Assembly: GCF_027533645.1 (NCBI RefSeq)
Contig: NZ_JAQAGY010000028.1
Location: forward strand, 1 to 64,000
DNA length: 64,000 bases
Direction of reading: 5' to 3'
Origin: Paenibacillus caseinilyticus
GTDB lineage: Bacteria; Bacillota; Bacilli; Paenibacillales; NBRC-103111
Position numbers and translations under genes: made by a program. A model generated the notes under the pieces. The model did not search any database. It had not been told where the DNA came from and saw nothing but the letters and a program-made list of their open reading frames with translations. This document shows positions 16,388 through 25,547 of the stretch, piece after piece; positions within the stretch are counted from its first letter, which is position 1, and each line of letters starts with the position of its first letter.

Positions 16388-16825
16388 ATGAAAACTATCA
16401 AAAAGAAGCTATCTTTAATGCTCGGAACTTTTGTTTTGGCTACTGCGGTAATTGCTCCTGCAAGTGCGAATGCTGCGGAGTACAGAGCGGAAGTCGAAGA
16501 AAATAACAACTATAGTCAATCACAATATGTCCCAAATGCTGGAGACTGGCTTTTTCCAACGCTAACTGATGGCGATAGAGATTATTTTAACACGGTAAAT
16601 CATTACGGATATACACGAACTTATACAGTAATTGTACAAAGCCCTAAAGGATATGATTATAATCCAAGCATCAGTGTATCAAATGGACAGATATTTCCAG
16701 TAGCAACAAAACCTGGGTATTACAGATATGACGTTACTGCACAGCCTGATGCACGGATTGATGTTGGAATTAGTTCTGCAAATGGTCAGTACTCTTCTAA
16801 GACTTATTTTGTACTTTTCCAATAA
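16388..16825 (+). CDS. Small secreted protein, PPC-domain-like, AT-rich gene
   Basis: A 145-residue exported protein of unknown function on the opposite strand to its neighbours. It has a clear signal peptide (MKTIKKKLSLMLGTFVLATA, cleavage after ASANA near 29). The mature part of about 115 residues starts EVEENNNYSQSQ and contains DGDRDYF, which recalls the bacterial pre-peptidase C-terminal (PPC) beta-sandwich (E-x-N-N-S ... D-x-D-Y-F). Tyrosine and asparagine are frequent. GAGGAG lies 8 bases before the ATG. Base composition is much lower in GC than its neighbours, and it has its own terminator, so recent transfer is likely. No enzyme motif was found. Confidence 0.8.
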   Translation: MKTIKKKLSLMLGTFVLATAVIAPASANAAEYRAEVEENNNYSQSQYVPNAGDWLFPTLTDGDRDYFNTVNHYGYTRTYTVIVQSPKGYDYNPSISVSNGQIFPVATKPGYYRYDVTAQPDARIDVGISSANGQYSSKTYFVLFQ

Positions 16826-16840
16826 ATATTAAGTAAATGG

Positions 16841-16883
16841 AACATCTTCCCTTACAATTTAAAAGTAAGGGAAGATGTTTTTG
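16841..16883 (+). terminator. Terminator of the AT-rich secreted-protein gene
   Basis: A perfect 15-bp stem (16841-16855 with 16865-16879) with a 9-base loop, 15 bases after the stop. A short T-rich tail follows on plus. Confidence 0.85.
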
Positions 16884-16934
16884 TATTACAAATTAGAAAA
16901 ATGAAGTTCGGCAACAATTATAAAAGTAGATTCA

Positions 16935-17204
16935 TTATAAGTTAAACATCATTTCTTCCGCTTTCCGGATGAGGCGGGAAGTTATTGTGCCACCCACCGC
17001 GCCAGCGTCACGGGATGCAATATGACCCCAATAGTCTTCCTTCATGTTCTGTGAAGGGATGGCACCAAGCTCTGTAGCAAACTCTACATTCAAATTCGCA
17101 GCGGATTTACCGACCGGTAACCCAAGCTCTGCAGCAATCTCATATTTCAGCACATCCAAAGCTTTTCCGCTTTCCGGTACCACTTTCTTGTTCGTCTTCG
17201 ACAT
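16935..17204 (-). CDS. Alpha/beta-type small acid-soluble spore protein
   Basis: SASPs coat spore DNA and are degraded by the GPR protease at germination. The 89 residues carry both family signatures: the GPR-site region KYEIAAELGLPVGK (about 25-38) and the C-terminal GHIASRDAGAVGGTITSRLI (about 61-80). A strong GAGGAGG site is 7 bases before the ATG. It stands alone between an inward-facing plus-strand gene and an unknown secreted-protein gene. Forespore (sigma-G) control is expected from the family, but I could not identify the promoter. Confidence 0.94.
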   Translation of the reverse strand: MSKTNKKVVPESGKALDVLKYEIAAELGLPVGKSAANLNVEFATELGAIPSQNMKEDYWGHIASRDAGAVGGTITSRLIRKAEEMMFNL

Positions 17205-17292
17205 TTGGGGATACCTCCTCAGTGGAATGTATCTTTATTGTCTCCGCAGTCGATAACCTCACCCGTATGAAATGCTGGGGGAAGGGACAAAA

Positions 17293-17874
17293 TTATGGTG
17301 TAGCCTTTCTATCTGCGTCCATTAATGTATAACCACCGCGCACCATCACATAAATGTCTGCCTTGCTTTTGGGATCAGGCTTGATTCCGCGGCCTTCCCT
17401 CGGGATGATCAGCATGTGGTTCAGCTCTACAGGTGAACCTGCTGAGATGTCTTTTCCACTTGTCACATTGGGAATACCATCTTCCGTGTCGCTGACGGCA
17501 AGGACTTTACCGGAGCGAACGATGATCTCCGTACCTGCAGAGCCGAGGAGAGTTTGTCCAGGTTGGAGTTGGACCACTTTCAACGAAGATGAAGCAGCCG
17601 GACTACCGGTTTCAGGCGTTGGCGTTATAGGCGAATCCCCTGTAATCGCCGCTGCAATAAGCTCTTTTACCTTCGCTTCGGTGATGCTTTGCTTGGTAAG
17701 CTCGTCCGTTACTTTATTGGCGATATTCTGGTCGAAGTAACTCTTCGTGATGATGGGGTCGTCTACGGAGCCTGGTTCGGCTCCAGGAGCTATGCCATCG
17801 GCGCTGGCTACTATTACACAACTTGTGAATAGGATTACAGAAAGAATTCCTATTCTTTTATACAGACAATTCAA
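17293..17874 (-). CDS. Secreted protein of unknown function
   Basis: A 193-residue exported protein. The signal peptide (about 1-26) ends near IVASADG. The mature part begins GSVDDPIITKSYFDQ and then a charged helical linker with VTDELTKQSITEAKVKELI. A beta-rich C-terminal part follows (from about 100: QTLLGSAGTEIIVRSGKVLAV ... LNHMLIIPREGRGIK ... YVMVRGGYTL). This N-terminal motif and C-terminal domain recur together in Clostridia and Paenibacilli; the function is unknown. Start is TTG, with AAGGAG ten bases upstream. It lies directly after the S-layer gene terminator. A surface or stalk-like role is a guess. Confidence 0.78.
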   Translation of the reverse strand: MNCLYKRIGILSVILFTSCVIVASADGIAPGAEPGSVDDPIITKSYFDQNIANKVTDELTKQSITEAKVKELIAAAITGDSPITPTPETGSPAASSSLKVVQLQPGQTLLGSAGTEIIVRSGKVLAVSDTEDGIPNVTSGKDISAGSPVELNHMLIIPREGRGIKPDPKSKADIYVMVRGGYTLMDADRKATP

Positions 17875-17893
17875 GTTAAGCCGTCTCCTTTCT

Positions 17894-17927
17894 AAAAAAA
17901 AGAAGACCCGAAGGTCTTCTTTTTTTT
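17894..17927 (-). terminator. Terminator of the S-layer gene
   Basis: A 15-bp stem made of GAAGACC/GGTCTTC plus A/T runs on both sides, with the loop CGAA. It begins 14 bases after the S-layer stop and would work in both directions. Confidence 0.87.
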
Positions 17928-17940
17928 ACTTACTTATTTA

Positions 17941-20900
17941 TTACTTTTTGTAAGTGAATGCAGTACTAGCAGAGAAACCAGCTGGCGTAGTAGCTGTTAC
18001 GTCAAAGCTGTATACATCTCCACCAGTGATTTGCAGGTTGCCTGCAGAATCAATAGTAACACCGGAAGTTACTGCGCCACCAACTGTTCTGATGTTTGTT
18101 ACAGCGAAAGTAACACCGAGAACTGGGTTGTACAGCTTCGTTTTGTCATCTTCATAAGTAACGCCATAGTTGTCTGTTACTTTAACGTTAATTACATCGA
18201 AGATGTTGAAGCTGCTTGTAGTAACATCTTTGGATGCATCGCCCATAGCAATCTTCGTTGTAGTCAGAGCATCATCTTTAACGTTGACGGAGATTTGTTT
18301 AGTTACTGTTTCGCCTTTATAGTTGCTGAATTGAATGTTGACTGTTGCAGCACCTTTTTTATTACCGATAACAAATGCTTTTCCTTCATTAGTACGGCCA
18401 GCTTGAGCCACGGAACTCGGCGCAGCTTGTGCGGAAGTAATATTCTTAGGAATAGCAACCTTGTCACCAGCAGCATCGGTAGCAACAACTTTAATTTCTT
18501 TAGCAAACTTACTGGTTGTAGCCACATCGGAGCCATAGACCAGATCCGTTACCGAATCACTATCCAGTGCATTGAAGAGATCAGATACAGCTTCAACAGA
18601 GTAAGTCAGATCTTCTGTTTTGCTTGCGATCTTCAGATCACGAGTGAGCTTGCTCACTTCAGTCCATGTAGTGCCATCATTGCTTCTCTTCTGAATGATA
18701 GCTGTGAAGTTACCATCTTTCGTTGCAGTAGTTGGCGCAATAAACTTATGCTCTTTTGTGAACTTCTCAAGGTTCCCGTTCAGAACGAGGGACGCTGGGA
18801 AGTAACCACCCGGGAATTGATCCACAAACTGCTTCTTCAGATCATCATGTGGTCTCACGCCAATTGTAGTTCCATCTGCACTATAAGTCGAAGCAGTTAC
18901 AGTGATTTGGTAGTTGGAAGTACCGCCAACCACGTTACCGTTAGCATCAACGTTTTTAAGCTCTTTCAGCTCTTTGCCATATTGGTCAAGAACTTCGAAT
19001 TCAAAGGCACTTTCTGCACCTGGAACGATTTTCTTCGCAGGGTCAGTCGTTACTTTGAAATGATCTGGGTAACGAGCAGATTGTACTGTGTAAGTTTTTG
19101 TAGGAACACTAGTAACATTCACAGTTGCAATCATCGCTGTTACTGTTACCACACCTTTGGAAGTTGGAGTAATCTCAGTAAGTTTGATTGTTCCTTTATG
19201 CTCGCCGGAAGTTTGGATACCGTTGTTTTTCGCGCCACCAACTGTAACGTTGATACGCTTAATGTTTTCTTCGCTAGTCAGATCCTCAATGCTAAGTTTA
19301 TTTCCAGCTGCATCATACGCAACGAGAGGAACATAAGCATCAGCGTCGCCAGCGGCGATAACATTGTTCATTTCGCCAATTTCCAGCTTAGTAGCTACTT
19401 TAGTAGAGCCTACTTTGAGCGTACCAGTAGCCGTACCTGCTTGGCTGTTTACTGTGAAGGTATAGTCGCCGGACTTATCAACATTCGCCTTCAGAGTGAA
19501 TTTGATATCAGCGATTTCATCGTTATTGGAATCGCCCGGAGTAGCAACCAGGTTGCCTTCATATGGATTGAAGTTAATCAGAACATTTTGTGCGTTCACT
19601 TTTGTGGAGTCGAACGAAATCAGATTGCCATACTGATCGTACTGGAGAAGATCAGCCGTTGCGTATTCGCCAGTACCGCTCAAGGAATCTTTTTTGTTGC
19701 TGTAAGTGATAGTTCCCAGTTCAACTTTCGAGATGAACGGCTCGGAACCCAGTTTGAAGTTCTTCGTTACAGAAACTCCACGGTTGTCATTCACGTAAAC
19801 GTTAACCGGAATGATACTTACGAATGGAGTAAACTGGCTGCTAGTAGTGTCGAGAGTCAGAAGAAGCTCACCAGCATCATTTTTCTTCAGCGTTGCGTTA
19901 GTGTTTGGAGCAAACACAGTGTACGCACTCGCAGAAAGAGTAGTGTTCTCGCCGTATTGGTTGGAAGCTTTCAGCTTAATGATAGCTTTGTTTGTTTTAG
20001 CAACGGTATCGTTAGCATTAACAAACTCCAACTTTTGTACAGTTTCATCTTGAGCTGTGAATTCTGCTGTCGCCTTGTCGATCTCTGCTGCTTCCAGACC
20101 GCTCAAGGTTGCAGTATAAGTACCTGCAGTCAAACGGGTTTCTGTAGTAAGCACTACAGATTTCTTGTCGTCAGCAAATTTAACGGATTCAACAGCTACA
20201 TCAACACCACCGCGCTTGAGCGACAGCTTAGCTTTTGCCGTATCAACATCACGGTCAAAAGTAACCGTTACTTGCTTAGCGCCAGTTGCTTTAGCTTCAG
20301 CTACGGAAGCTTTTGCAGGGCGGTTTTCGTTTTTGAAAGCTTGTTGAGCTTCGTATGCTGCAGTCACGAGCAGGTCGCGAGTTGCTGCGGAAGTACCGCC
20401 GAACGTTCCGTCTTCGCCGGAAGTCAGGATCTTCTTCTCGATCGCCAGTGCTACATAGCCTTTAGCCCAGTCGGAAACCGTCTTGTCGCTTACGCCAACA
20501 TCGGATTTCACTTGGGATTCCCATTTCAGACCACGAACGAGGAACGTAGCGAGTTCTTGCTTCGTTACTTCGCCAGCTGGGTTGTATTGACCAGGAGCGT
20601 AGCCGTCAGTCAGACCAGCTGCTTTCAGAGCTTCGATGTAAGGAAGCGCGTAGCCGTTAGCCGGATCGTCAGCTTCTGTTTTTACATCGGAGAAGCTGGA
20701 AGTCTTCAGGGAAGTGTCAACCTTCAGACCGAAGATCAGAGCCGCAACTTTCGCGAATTGAGCGCGGTTCATTTTGTCTTTCAGACCGAATGTATCTGCG
20801 CTTACGCCGTCGAATACGCCAGCGGTAATCATTGCATCAAATTTTGCTTTTGTAGCTGCGTCCAGATCGTTCAGATCTTTGAAGTCAGCGGATGTTGCGC

Positions 20901-20970
20901 CCAGTGCTACGGAAGAAAACATCGAGAAAGCCATAGCCAGGGATACGATTGCGGATAAACTTTTCTTCAT
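17941..20970 (-). CDS. S-layer protein with three N-terminal SLH domains
   Basis: A 1009-residue surface protein, probably a main S-layer subunit. From its likely start (MKKSLSAIVSLAMAFSMF) it has a signal peptide (about 1-24), three SLH domains (about 25-200; motifs MNRAQFAKVAAL, VTKQELATFLVR, ATRDLLVTAAYE), then some 800 residues of Ig-like beta repeats. SLH domains bind pyruvylated secondary wall polymer made with CsaB (encoded at 27007). The frame opens 31 residues earlier at 21063, but the chosen ATG has GAGGAGGAG 11 bases upstream and directly starts the signal peptide. A long leader with a promoter near 21174-21202 precedes it and a strong terminator follows. Confidence 0.93.
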   Translation of the reverse strand: MKKSLSAIVSLAMAFSMFSSVALGATSADFKDLNDLDAATKAKFDAMITAGVFDGVSADTFGLKDKMNRAQFAKVAALIFGLKVDTSLKTSSFSDVKTEADDPANGYALPYIEALKAAGLTDGYAPGQYNPAGEVTKQELATFLVRGLKWESQVKSDVGVSDKTVSDWAKGYVALAIEKKILTSGEDGTFGGTSAATRDLLVTAAYEAQQAFKNENRPAKASVAEAKATGAKQVTVTFDRDVDTAKAKLSLKRGGVDVAVESVKFADDKKSVVLTTETRLTAGTYTATLSGLEAAEIDKATAEFTAQDETVQKLEFVNANDTVAKTNKAIIKLKASNQYGENTTLSASAYTVFAPNTNATLKKNDAGELLLTLDTTSSQFTPFVSIIPVNVYVNDNRGVSVTKNFKLGSEPFISKVELGTITYSNKKDSLSGTGEYATADLLQYDQYGNLISFDSTKVNAQNVLINFNPYEGNLVATPGDSNNDEIADIKFTLKANVDKSGDYTFTVNSQAGTATGTLKVGSTKVATKLEIGEMNNVIAAGDADAYVPLVAYDAAGNKLSIEDLTSEENIKRINVTVGGAKNNGIQTSGEHKGTIKLTEITPTSKGVVTVTAMIATVNVTSVPTKTYTVQSARYPDHFKVTTDPAKKIVPGAESAFEFEVLDQYGKELKELKNVDANGNVVGGTSNYQITVTASTYSADGTTIGVRPHDDLKKQFVDQFPGGYFPASLVLNGNLEKFTKEHKFIAPTTATKDGNFTAIIQKRSNDGTTWTEVSKLTRDLKIASKTEDLTYSVEAVSDLFNALDSDSVTDLVYGSDVATTSKFAKEIKVVATDAAGDKVAIPKNITSAQAAPSSVAQAGRTNEGKAFVIGNKKGAATVNIQFSNYKGETVTKQISVNVKDDALTTTKIAMGDASKDVTTSSFNIFDVINVKVTDNYGVTYEDDKTKLYNPVLGVTFAVTNIRTVGGAVTSGVTIDSAGNLQITGGDVYSFDVTATTPAGFSASTAFTYKK

Positions 20971-21173
20971 AACCTTTTTTTCTCCTCCTCGGATATCTTT
21001 CGGGTTTTGAGAGTTCTGTGTAGAAGATCTAAAATGATGGCTCGAGCTCATTAGCCAATTCACCCCCTTCCCAGAGTTGAGCGTGATTCATTCTTATTAG
21101 CTAAGTCTGCAGCCGAAACCACAGAAACTAGTAAACAAAAAATGATAGACTAAAGATTCGCATGCCATTGAAC

Positions 21174-21202
21174 ATTATAGCATCGGCATGTTACCGAGGT
21201 AA
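21174..21202 (-). promoter_or_regulatory. Promoter of the S-layer gene
   Basis: A perfect TATAAT (plus 21174-21179) lies 17 bases from TTACCT (21197-21202, 3 of 6 matches). The start site would be near 21167, about 197 bases before the ATG. Confidence 0.55.
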
Positions 21203-21495
21203 AGGATGATTTTGTCATCATTATCCATCGGCGAACTCTCGAACCGCTTTTCGGCGGCCCTTGTTTGTTTTTCACTGTATTAAACGCATGGTTTTCCAAA
21301 AAGTTGCGCTCTGTGAAAAAAACTTTTACTTTTTTTTCGGATTGTTTATTCACCGGCCAAAACTCCCGCTTAAGTCCTCTTCAAGAGCGCTCTATAATCT
21401 TCCAACCGCTACAGCGACAACTGCATACTACTCGATAGAACTCCATCATGTCATTACACAAAATATGCCATCAGCAAACATGCTTCCTCTTACAG

Positions 21496-21529
21496 CAAAA
21501 AAAGATACAGCCAGTATCGGCTGTATCTT
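21496..21529 (-). terminator. Terminator of the large SLH-protein gene
   Basis: A perfect 11-bp stem (21502-21512 with 21519-21529) with a 6-base loop, followed on the minus strand by about seven Ts, 12 bases after the stop. Confidence 0.87.
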
Positions 21530-21540
21530 AGAAAAAGCTG

Positions 21541-24500
21541 TTATTTCGGAACTTTCTTAAGCTTCGCCAGCACGCGCAGAGAAATGGCGGCAGACTCGGC
21601 TCTGGTGATGTTGTCGGCAGGATCAAAGCGGTAAGTCAGTTTTGTCTGGCCTGCGAGCAGGGTATTCGGACGCCCTTCAATAAACCCGGCCTTCGTTACG
21701 GCTTCTACAGCCGATTTGGCGTAGTAGCTGAATTTCGGATCGGTGGAGTCCGTGAAGAGTTTGTCCAGCGAAGCTTGGACCTTGGTATCATCCGTCAGCA
21801 TCTTAAGCTCTGCTGCACGGGCAATCATAACCGCCGCATCTTGACGGGTAATCGCTTCGTTCGGCAGGAACAATCCCTGCGAGGTACCGCGTACGATACC
21901 GGCGCGAGCTCCTGCTTCGATATGCAGGTAATTGTACAGATTAATACTATTCTGAAGCGTAACTCCCTTACGGACGTCACCGAACGTGCCTTGGAAGTCC
22001 GAGTTCGTCGTATCCGGATTCGTCAGCGGGATATCGAATACTTTGACAAGCAGCGTTACAAACTCACCGCGGGTAATGGCATCGTCCGGAAGGAACCGGC
22101 TGCCGCCGCTGTCTTTGTTGAACATGTAGCCTTTGGAGTACAGGGTATCGATGATGTCGCGCGCCCAGCTATGGTTCGTCACATCATTGAAGCTGTCGTT
22201 CATGTACATCACTTGGAAGTAACCGAACGAAGGAACAGTCACCGTAATGGTGTTCTTCTTGGAATCCACGACGCCGCCAAGGTTCTTCCACCCCAGCTGG
22301 GACACCGGCACACCGGCCGATACTTCGGCACCGCTTGGGTCGGCGAAGGTGTTGTATTGGAACACGGTAACGTACTTCCATGCATCCGCCGTGATCGTAG
22401 GGTCATACTTGAATGTCAAGGTAACCGGTTGTGTCGGAACCACAAGATCCTGAATGTCGTAGCGCGAATAGAATGGTACCGGCTGCAGGGCGGACGATAC
22501 ATCCGGATCGCTCGAGACCAGCGGAAGCGTACCGCTGCCTTCCAGGGCGCCCTTCAACTCGGCTGCCGTATTCGGGTCTACTTGATCACTGATCGTACCC
22601 GCATCGATCCAGAACAGTTTGCTTGCCGGCTTGAAACGGTAGGTTTCCGCCGCTCCGGACAAGCTTTGCGTAGCCAGGGAGTTGGCATACTCAATATCTT
22701 TATCTACAATGCCTGTTTGCACATTGGCGATACCGAACAGAAGCTCTCTCTTATTCGTAAGATAATTGTTAGTGGACGTACGGTCATTCCGCATCAGCTT
22801 CACATCTTTGCCGATCTTCATTTCCAGGTCACCGCTGAATACCTTCATAGAAGAGGAGATCTCGCTCTTATACTGCGCCCCTTCGATAGGCGTGTTTACA
22901 TTATAAAGGACGATACTTCCGGAGTTCTGAGCCGTTCCGCGGTTGACGGTAAACTTGATCTCATTGGCACCGGCTTTGAGTCCCTTCGCTTCATAGATAA
23001 ACATGCCGCCTCTTGGCAGTACTTCTTCTTTGCCGAACAGAACGCTGATAGCCCCTTCGGCTTTAATCTCAATTCTTTGGAAATTCTTATTGATATTCGC
23101 CTGTGTCTTGCCGTTCTCATTGGTGAAGAGTTTCTCCGGAAGCATGATCACATACGGATGTGCTTCTTTGGAGATCTTGACGGTTTTTGTAGCAAGTACA
23201 CCCGAGTTATTCTTTGCTGTTACTTGGAAGTAGTAGTCACCATTCACGGTTAGAGGGACGCTCTTCGTTGTGAATGTTTCGGTAAAGGTAATCTTATCGT
23301 TCTCATTATCGAATGCTTTGGAAGAACTGGCGATGGCAATAGCTTTCTTAACCGTTTCACCAGGAATGGTGTACTCGATCGTGTACGATGTAGCATTACG
23401 AAGGGAACCAGTAAAAGATACGGTGTCCTCGGTAGTTGCATACTCGTCCGTTTTCACTGACTTGAATACTTTGGAGTCCGGGTTTTGTTCGACCGGAACA
23501 ACACTGTTCACATAAGGCACGTTATCGCTGAGAATAAAGATCTCGTACTTGGACTCCGTGATGACTTTACCGCCAATTTTGACGGAGAACAGGATGGTCT
23601 TCTTGCCGTCTTCCCCCATAACCGCCGTGCTGCCGAACTTGGTTGTACCATCCGTAGCAAGGGAATCCGCCGTAATAGTAAAGGATCCATCATACGGGTT
23701 TTTGTAGAGGCTGCTCATGCTGAACTGCGTATCATTGACCTGCAAGAGAACATTATTCTTCTCTGCATCCGGCAGGTTAACTACGCGGCCTGTCAAGCAA
23801 GGACCTGTTCCACTGCCGCAAACGATCTTCGAAGCACTCGTAAACACTTGTCCATTGTAGATGCCATCCAAAATAACATAAGGCGCACTGGCGATTTGCA
23901 CCAGATAGGTTTTGGAACCCTGAATATTCTCCCCATTGGCCCCAATCGGAATTACGGACAAGGTGGAGATGCCGTCAGCCAGTGTAGCTACATCGATCTT
24001 GGCTACGTTGAGCGCTTTGCCGTTGGCATCCGTCAATGAAGTCGCTTCTGTAGCTACAGGTGTACCATAGTTGCTGTTGTTCACTTTCAATTGTACCTGT
24101 GTTGCATTGGCTGTCGTGTACACGTGCAGCGATGCCGGGAACCGGTTCAACTGCGTCATGCCGACTTCATTCACTTTGACAGCTTGCCCGGTTGGGAGCA
24201 CGTAGTTCATGTAGGATACATATGGCGTGTTCGGATCCACTACGTAGAATGCGTATTGGCCGCCCGGTTGAACAAAGTCCGAGTTTGTAATGAAGTTAAA
24301 TGCCACCGATTGATATTTGTTGCTTGTATCCGTCGTCAGGTTGTACTCAAAGTTAAACACCTTATACTGATTCGCCACGCTCGAAAGCTCTGTGAGGCTG
24401 CTCAATACATATTTGGTCGGTGTCTGTGTACCTATTGCCACATTCACTTCTTTGTAGAGCAGGTTATTGTTGCTGTCGACGGGCACTTTCAGCTTTGCTT

Positions 24501-25362
24501 TTACCGTAACGGCTGCAGCAGTATCCTTGGCGACAGTAGGAACAGCAGCGAGCTTTTGGAACGCGCTGGCATCAACCACACCGTCTCCATCCACATCGAC
24601 ATCCGCCCCCGCATTTTTCACCCAAGCATCGTATGCGAAGGCCTGTCCGTTATCATACACGAACGTACGGTCGATGTAATACGTGTTGCTGTTGTTGGTG
24701 GAAATGAGGCGCATTTCGTTATCGCCAGGCTTCAGAGCCAGGTCGTTGTTACGGCCTGTGTTGGTAATGAACGTAAACGCCCCGCGGTTGAATACAACCG
24801 GATCGTAAGCTGTACCGTTCACATACGCTTGAATTCTTGTCGCATTGCTGGCCGTACCCGTAATGCTCAGGCTCGTATAAGGAGCGCTTTTCGGATACAT
24901 TTCATTATCGTTCAAGGCCACTTCGTTCAACTTCAGGTCCGTAATATTCGTAACCGAAGTAAAGTGCACCCAGACAGCTGGCGAAGATACAACCGTAGCT
25001 TCCCCATACTTCGCAACGACCTTGTTCAACCCCTCTGTCAGCGTGACGCCGGAGAAGATAACTTCGTTTGCGTTATTGGCATTCTTGACGGCCTTGTTCG
25101 TTTTATTTAACGAAGTGACCCCCGTGTTGATATTCGTAACTTCATAATAAATACTGTTAATCTGATCCGCTGCAATTCCGTTAATGGTTACCGGCAGTGT
25201 AATCGAACTCGTCGTGAGCTGCACCGGAGCGGACTCCGAATCGCTTAACCCGCTGATCTTCAGTTGAATTCCATCCGCCATGCTTGTGAGTGGAGCGAGC
25301 AGACTAAAGAGCATCGTTACCAAAAGCAGCACACTAACCCGCAGGCTTGTTGTTCGTTTCAA
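21541..25362 (-). CDS. Large surface protein with three C-terminal SLH domains
   Basis: A 1273-residue exported protein. Signal peptide (about 1-29, ending LTSMADG), then about 1,040 residues of beta-rich Ig/CARDB-like repeats, then three SLH domains at the C-terminus (about 1075-1270; motifs ITRGEFVTLLVK, ITRQDAAVMIAR, ITRAESAAISLR). Terminal SLH domains anchor the protein to pyruvylated wall polymer. The long middle part contains one cysteine pair (VCGSGTGPC), unusual in a surface protein of this kind. The ATG has GAAGGAGG about ten bases upstream. A good sigma-D promoter lies 74 bases before the start, which would tie expression to motility. Own terminator; single-gene unit. The ligand or partner is unknown. 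Confidence 0.9.
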   Translation of the reverse strand: MKRTTSLRVSVLLLVTMLFSLLAPLTSMADGIQLKISGLSDSESAPVQLTTSSITLPVTINGIAADQINSIYYEVTNINTGVTSLNKTNKAVKNANNANEVIFSGVTLTEGLNKVVAKYGEATVVSSPAVWVHFTSVTNITDLKLNEVALNDNEMYPKSAPYTSLSITGTASNATRIQAYVNGTAYDPVVFNRGAFTFITNTGRNNDLALKPGDNEMRLISTNNSNTYYIDRTFVYDNGQAFAYDAWVKNAGADVDVDGDGVVDASAFQKLAAVPTVAKDTAAAVTVKAKLKVPVDSNNNLLYKEVNVAIGTQTPTKYVLSSLTELSSVANQYKVFNFEYNLTTDTSNKYQSVAFNFITNSDFVQPGGQYAFYVVDPNTPYVSYMNYVLPTGQAVKVNEVGMTQLNRFPASLHVYTTANATQVQLKVNNSNYGTPVATEATSLTDANGKALNVAKIDVATLADGISTLSVIPIGANGENIQGSKTYLVQIASAPYVILDGIYNGQVFTSASKIVCGSGTGPCLTGRVVNLPDAEKNNVLLQVNDTQFSMSSLYKNPYDGSFTITADSLATDGTTKFGSTAVMGEDGKKTILFSVKIGGKVITESKYEIFILSDNVPYVNSVVPVEQNPDSKVFKSVKTDEYATTEDTVSFTGSLRNATSYTIEYTIPGETVKKAIAIASSSKAFDNENDKITFTETFTTKSVPLTVNGDYYFQVTAKNNSGVLATKTVKISKEAHPYVIMLPEKLFTNENGKTQANINKNFQRIEIKAEGAISVLFGKEEVLPRGGMFIYEAKGLKAGANEIKFTVNRGTAQNSGSIVLYNVNTPIEGAQYKSEISSSMKVFSGDLEMKIGKDVKLMRNDRTSTNNYLTNKRELLFGIANVQTGIVDKDIEYANSLATQSLSGAAETYRFKPASKLFWIDAGTISDQVDPNTAAELKGALEGSGTLPLVSSDPDVSSALQPVPFYSRYDIQDLVVPTQPVTLTFKYDPTITADAWKYVTVFQYNTFADPSGAEVSAGVPVSQLGWKNLGGVVDSKKNTITVTVPSFGYFQVMYMNDSFNDVTNHSWARDIIDTLYSKGYMFNKDSGGSRFLPDDAITRGEFVTLLVKVFDIPLTNPDTTNSDFQGTFGDVRKGVTLQNSINLYNYLHIEAGARAGIVRGTSQGLFLPNEAITRQDAAVMIARAAELKMLTDDTKVQASLDKLFTDSTDPKFSYYAKSAVEAVTKAGFIEGRPNTLLAGQTKLTYRFDPADNITRAESAAISLRVLAKLKKVPK

Positions 25363-25435
25363 GATGTATTTCCTCCTTCAAGGTAATGATTATAGGAATG
25401 TCAATGAATACTGGAGCAACAAGTTCATATCTAGT

Positions 25436-25463
25436 TTATCGGCCGGCGGTGACCAAACGTTTA
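25436..25463 (-). promoter_or_regulatory. Sigma-D-type promoter before the SLH-protein gene
   Basis: The minus strand reads TAAA, 16 bases, GCCGATAA (plus 25460-25463 and 25436-25443). Both boxes and the 16-base spacing match the flgM promoter in this window almost exactly. It sits between the upstream terminator and the ATG, with a start site near 25428 and a leader of about 65 bases. Confidence 0.68.
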
Positions 25464-25489
25464 GCTTTTAGAAACGCGATTTTGCAAAT

Positions 25490-25517
25490 AAAAAAACCCA
25501 AACCTGTATGGTTTGGG
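25490..25517 (-). terminator. Terminator of the TagO/WecA-like gene
   Basis: A perfect 8-bp stem (25497-25504 with 25510-25517) with a 5-base loop, followed on the minus strand by seven Ts, 30 bases after the stop. Confidence 0.85.
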
Positions 25518-25547
25518 CCCTTCTGTAAAAAGAAGGAAATTACATCG

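Larger units (their letters stand above)
20971..21540. other. Long intergenic leader region between two SLH genes
   Basis: About 570 bases without a gene. From right to left it holds the terminator of the upstream SLH gene (21496-21529), a T/A-rich part, a sigma-A promoter (21174-21202) and an untranslated leader of about 197 bases for the S-layer gene. Long leaders are common for abundant S-layer mRNAs, where they stabilise the message. No riboswitch or RNA gene was recognised. Confidence 0.5.

Noticed and set aside
18031..20958. A 975-codon open frame on the plus strand opposite the S-layer gene
   Set aside because: It mirrors the codon bias of the real S-layer gene, encodes no recognisable domain, has no ribosome site and reads Cys/Ser/Ile-rich. 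The minus-strand frame has a signal peptide and SLH domains.
21150..21353. A 67-residue minus-strand frame upstream of the S-layer gene
   Set aside because: It has no good ribosome site, overlaps the predicted promoter and start of the leader, and its protein (basic, no domain) looks random.
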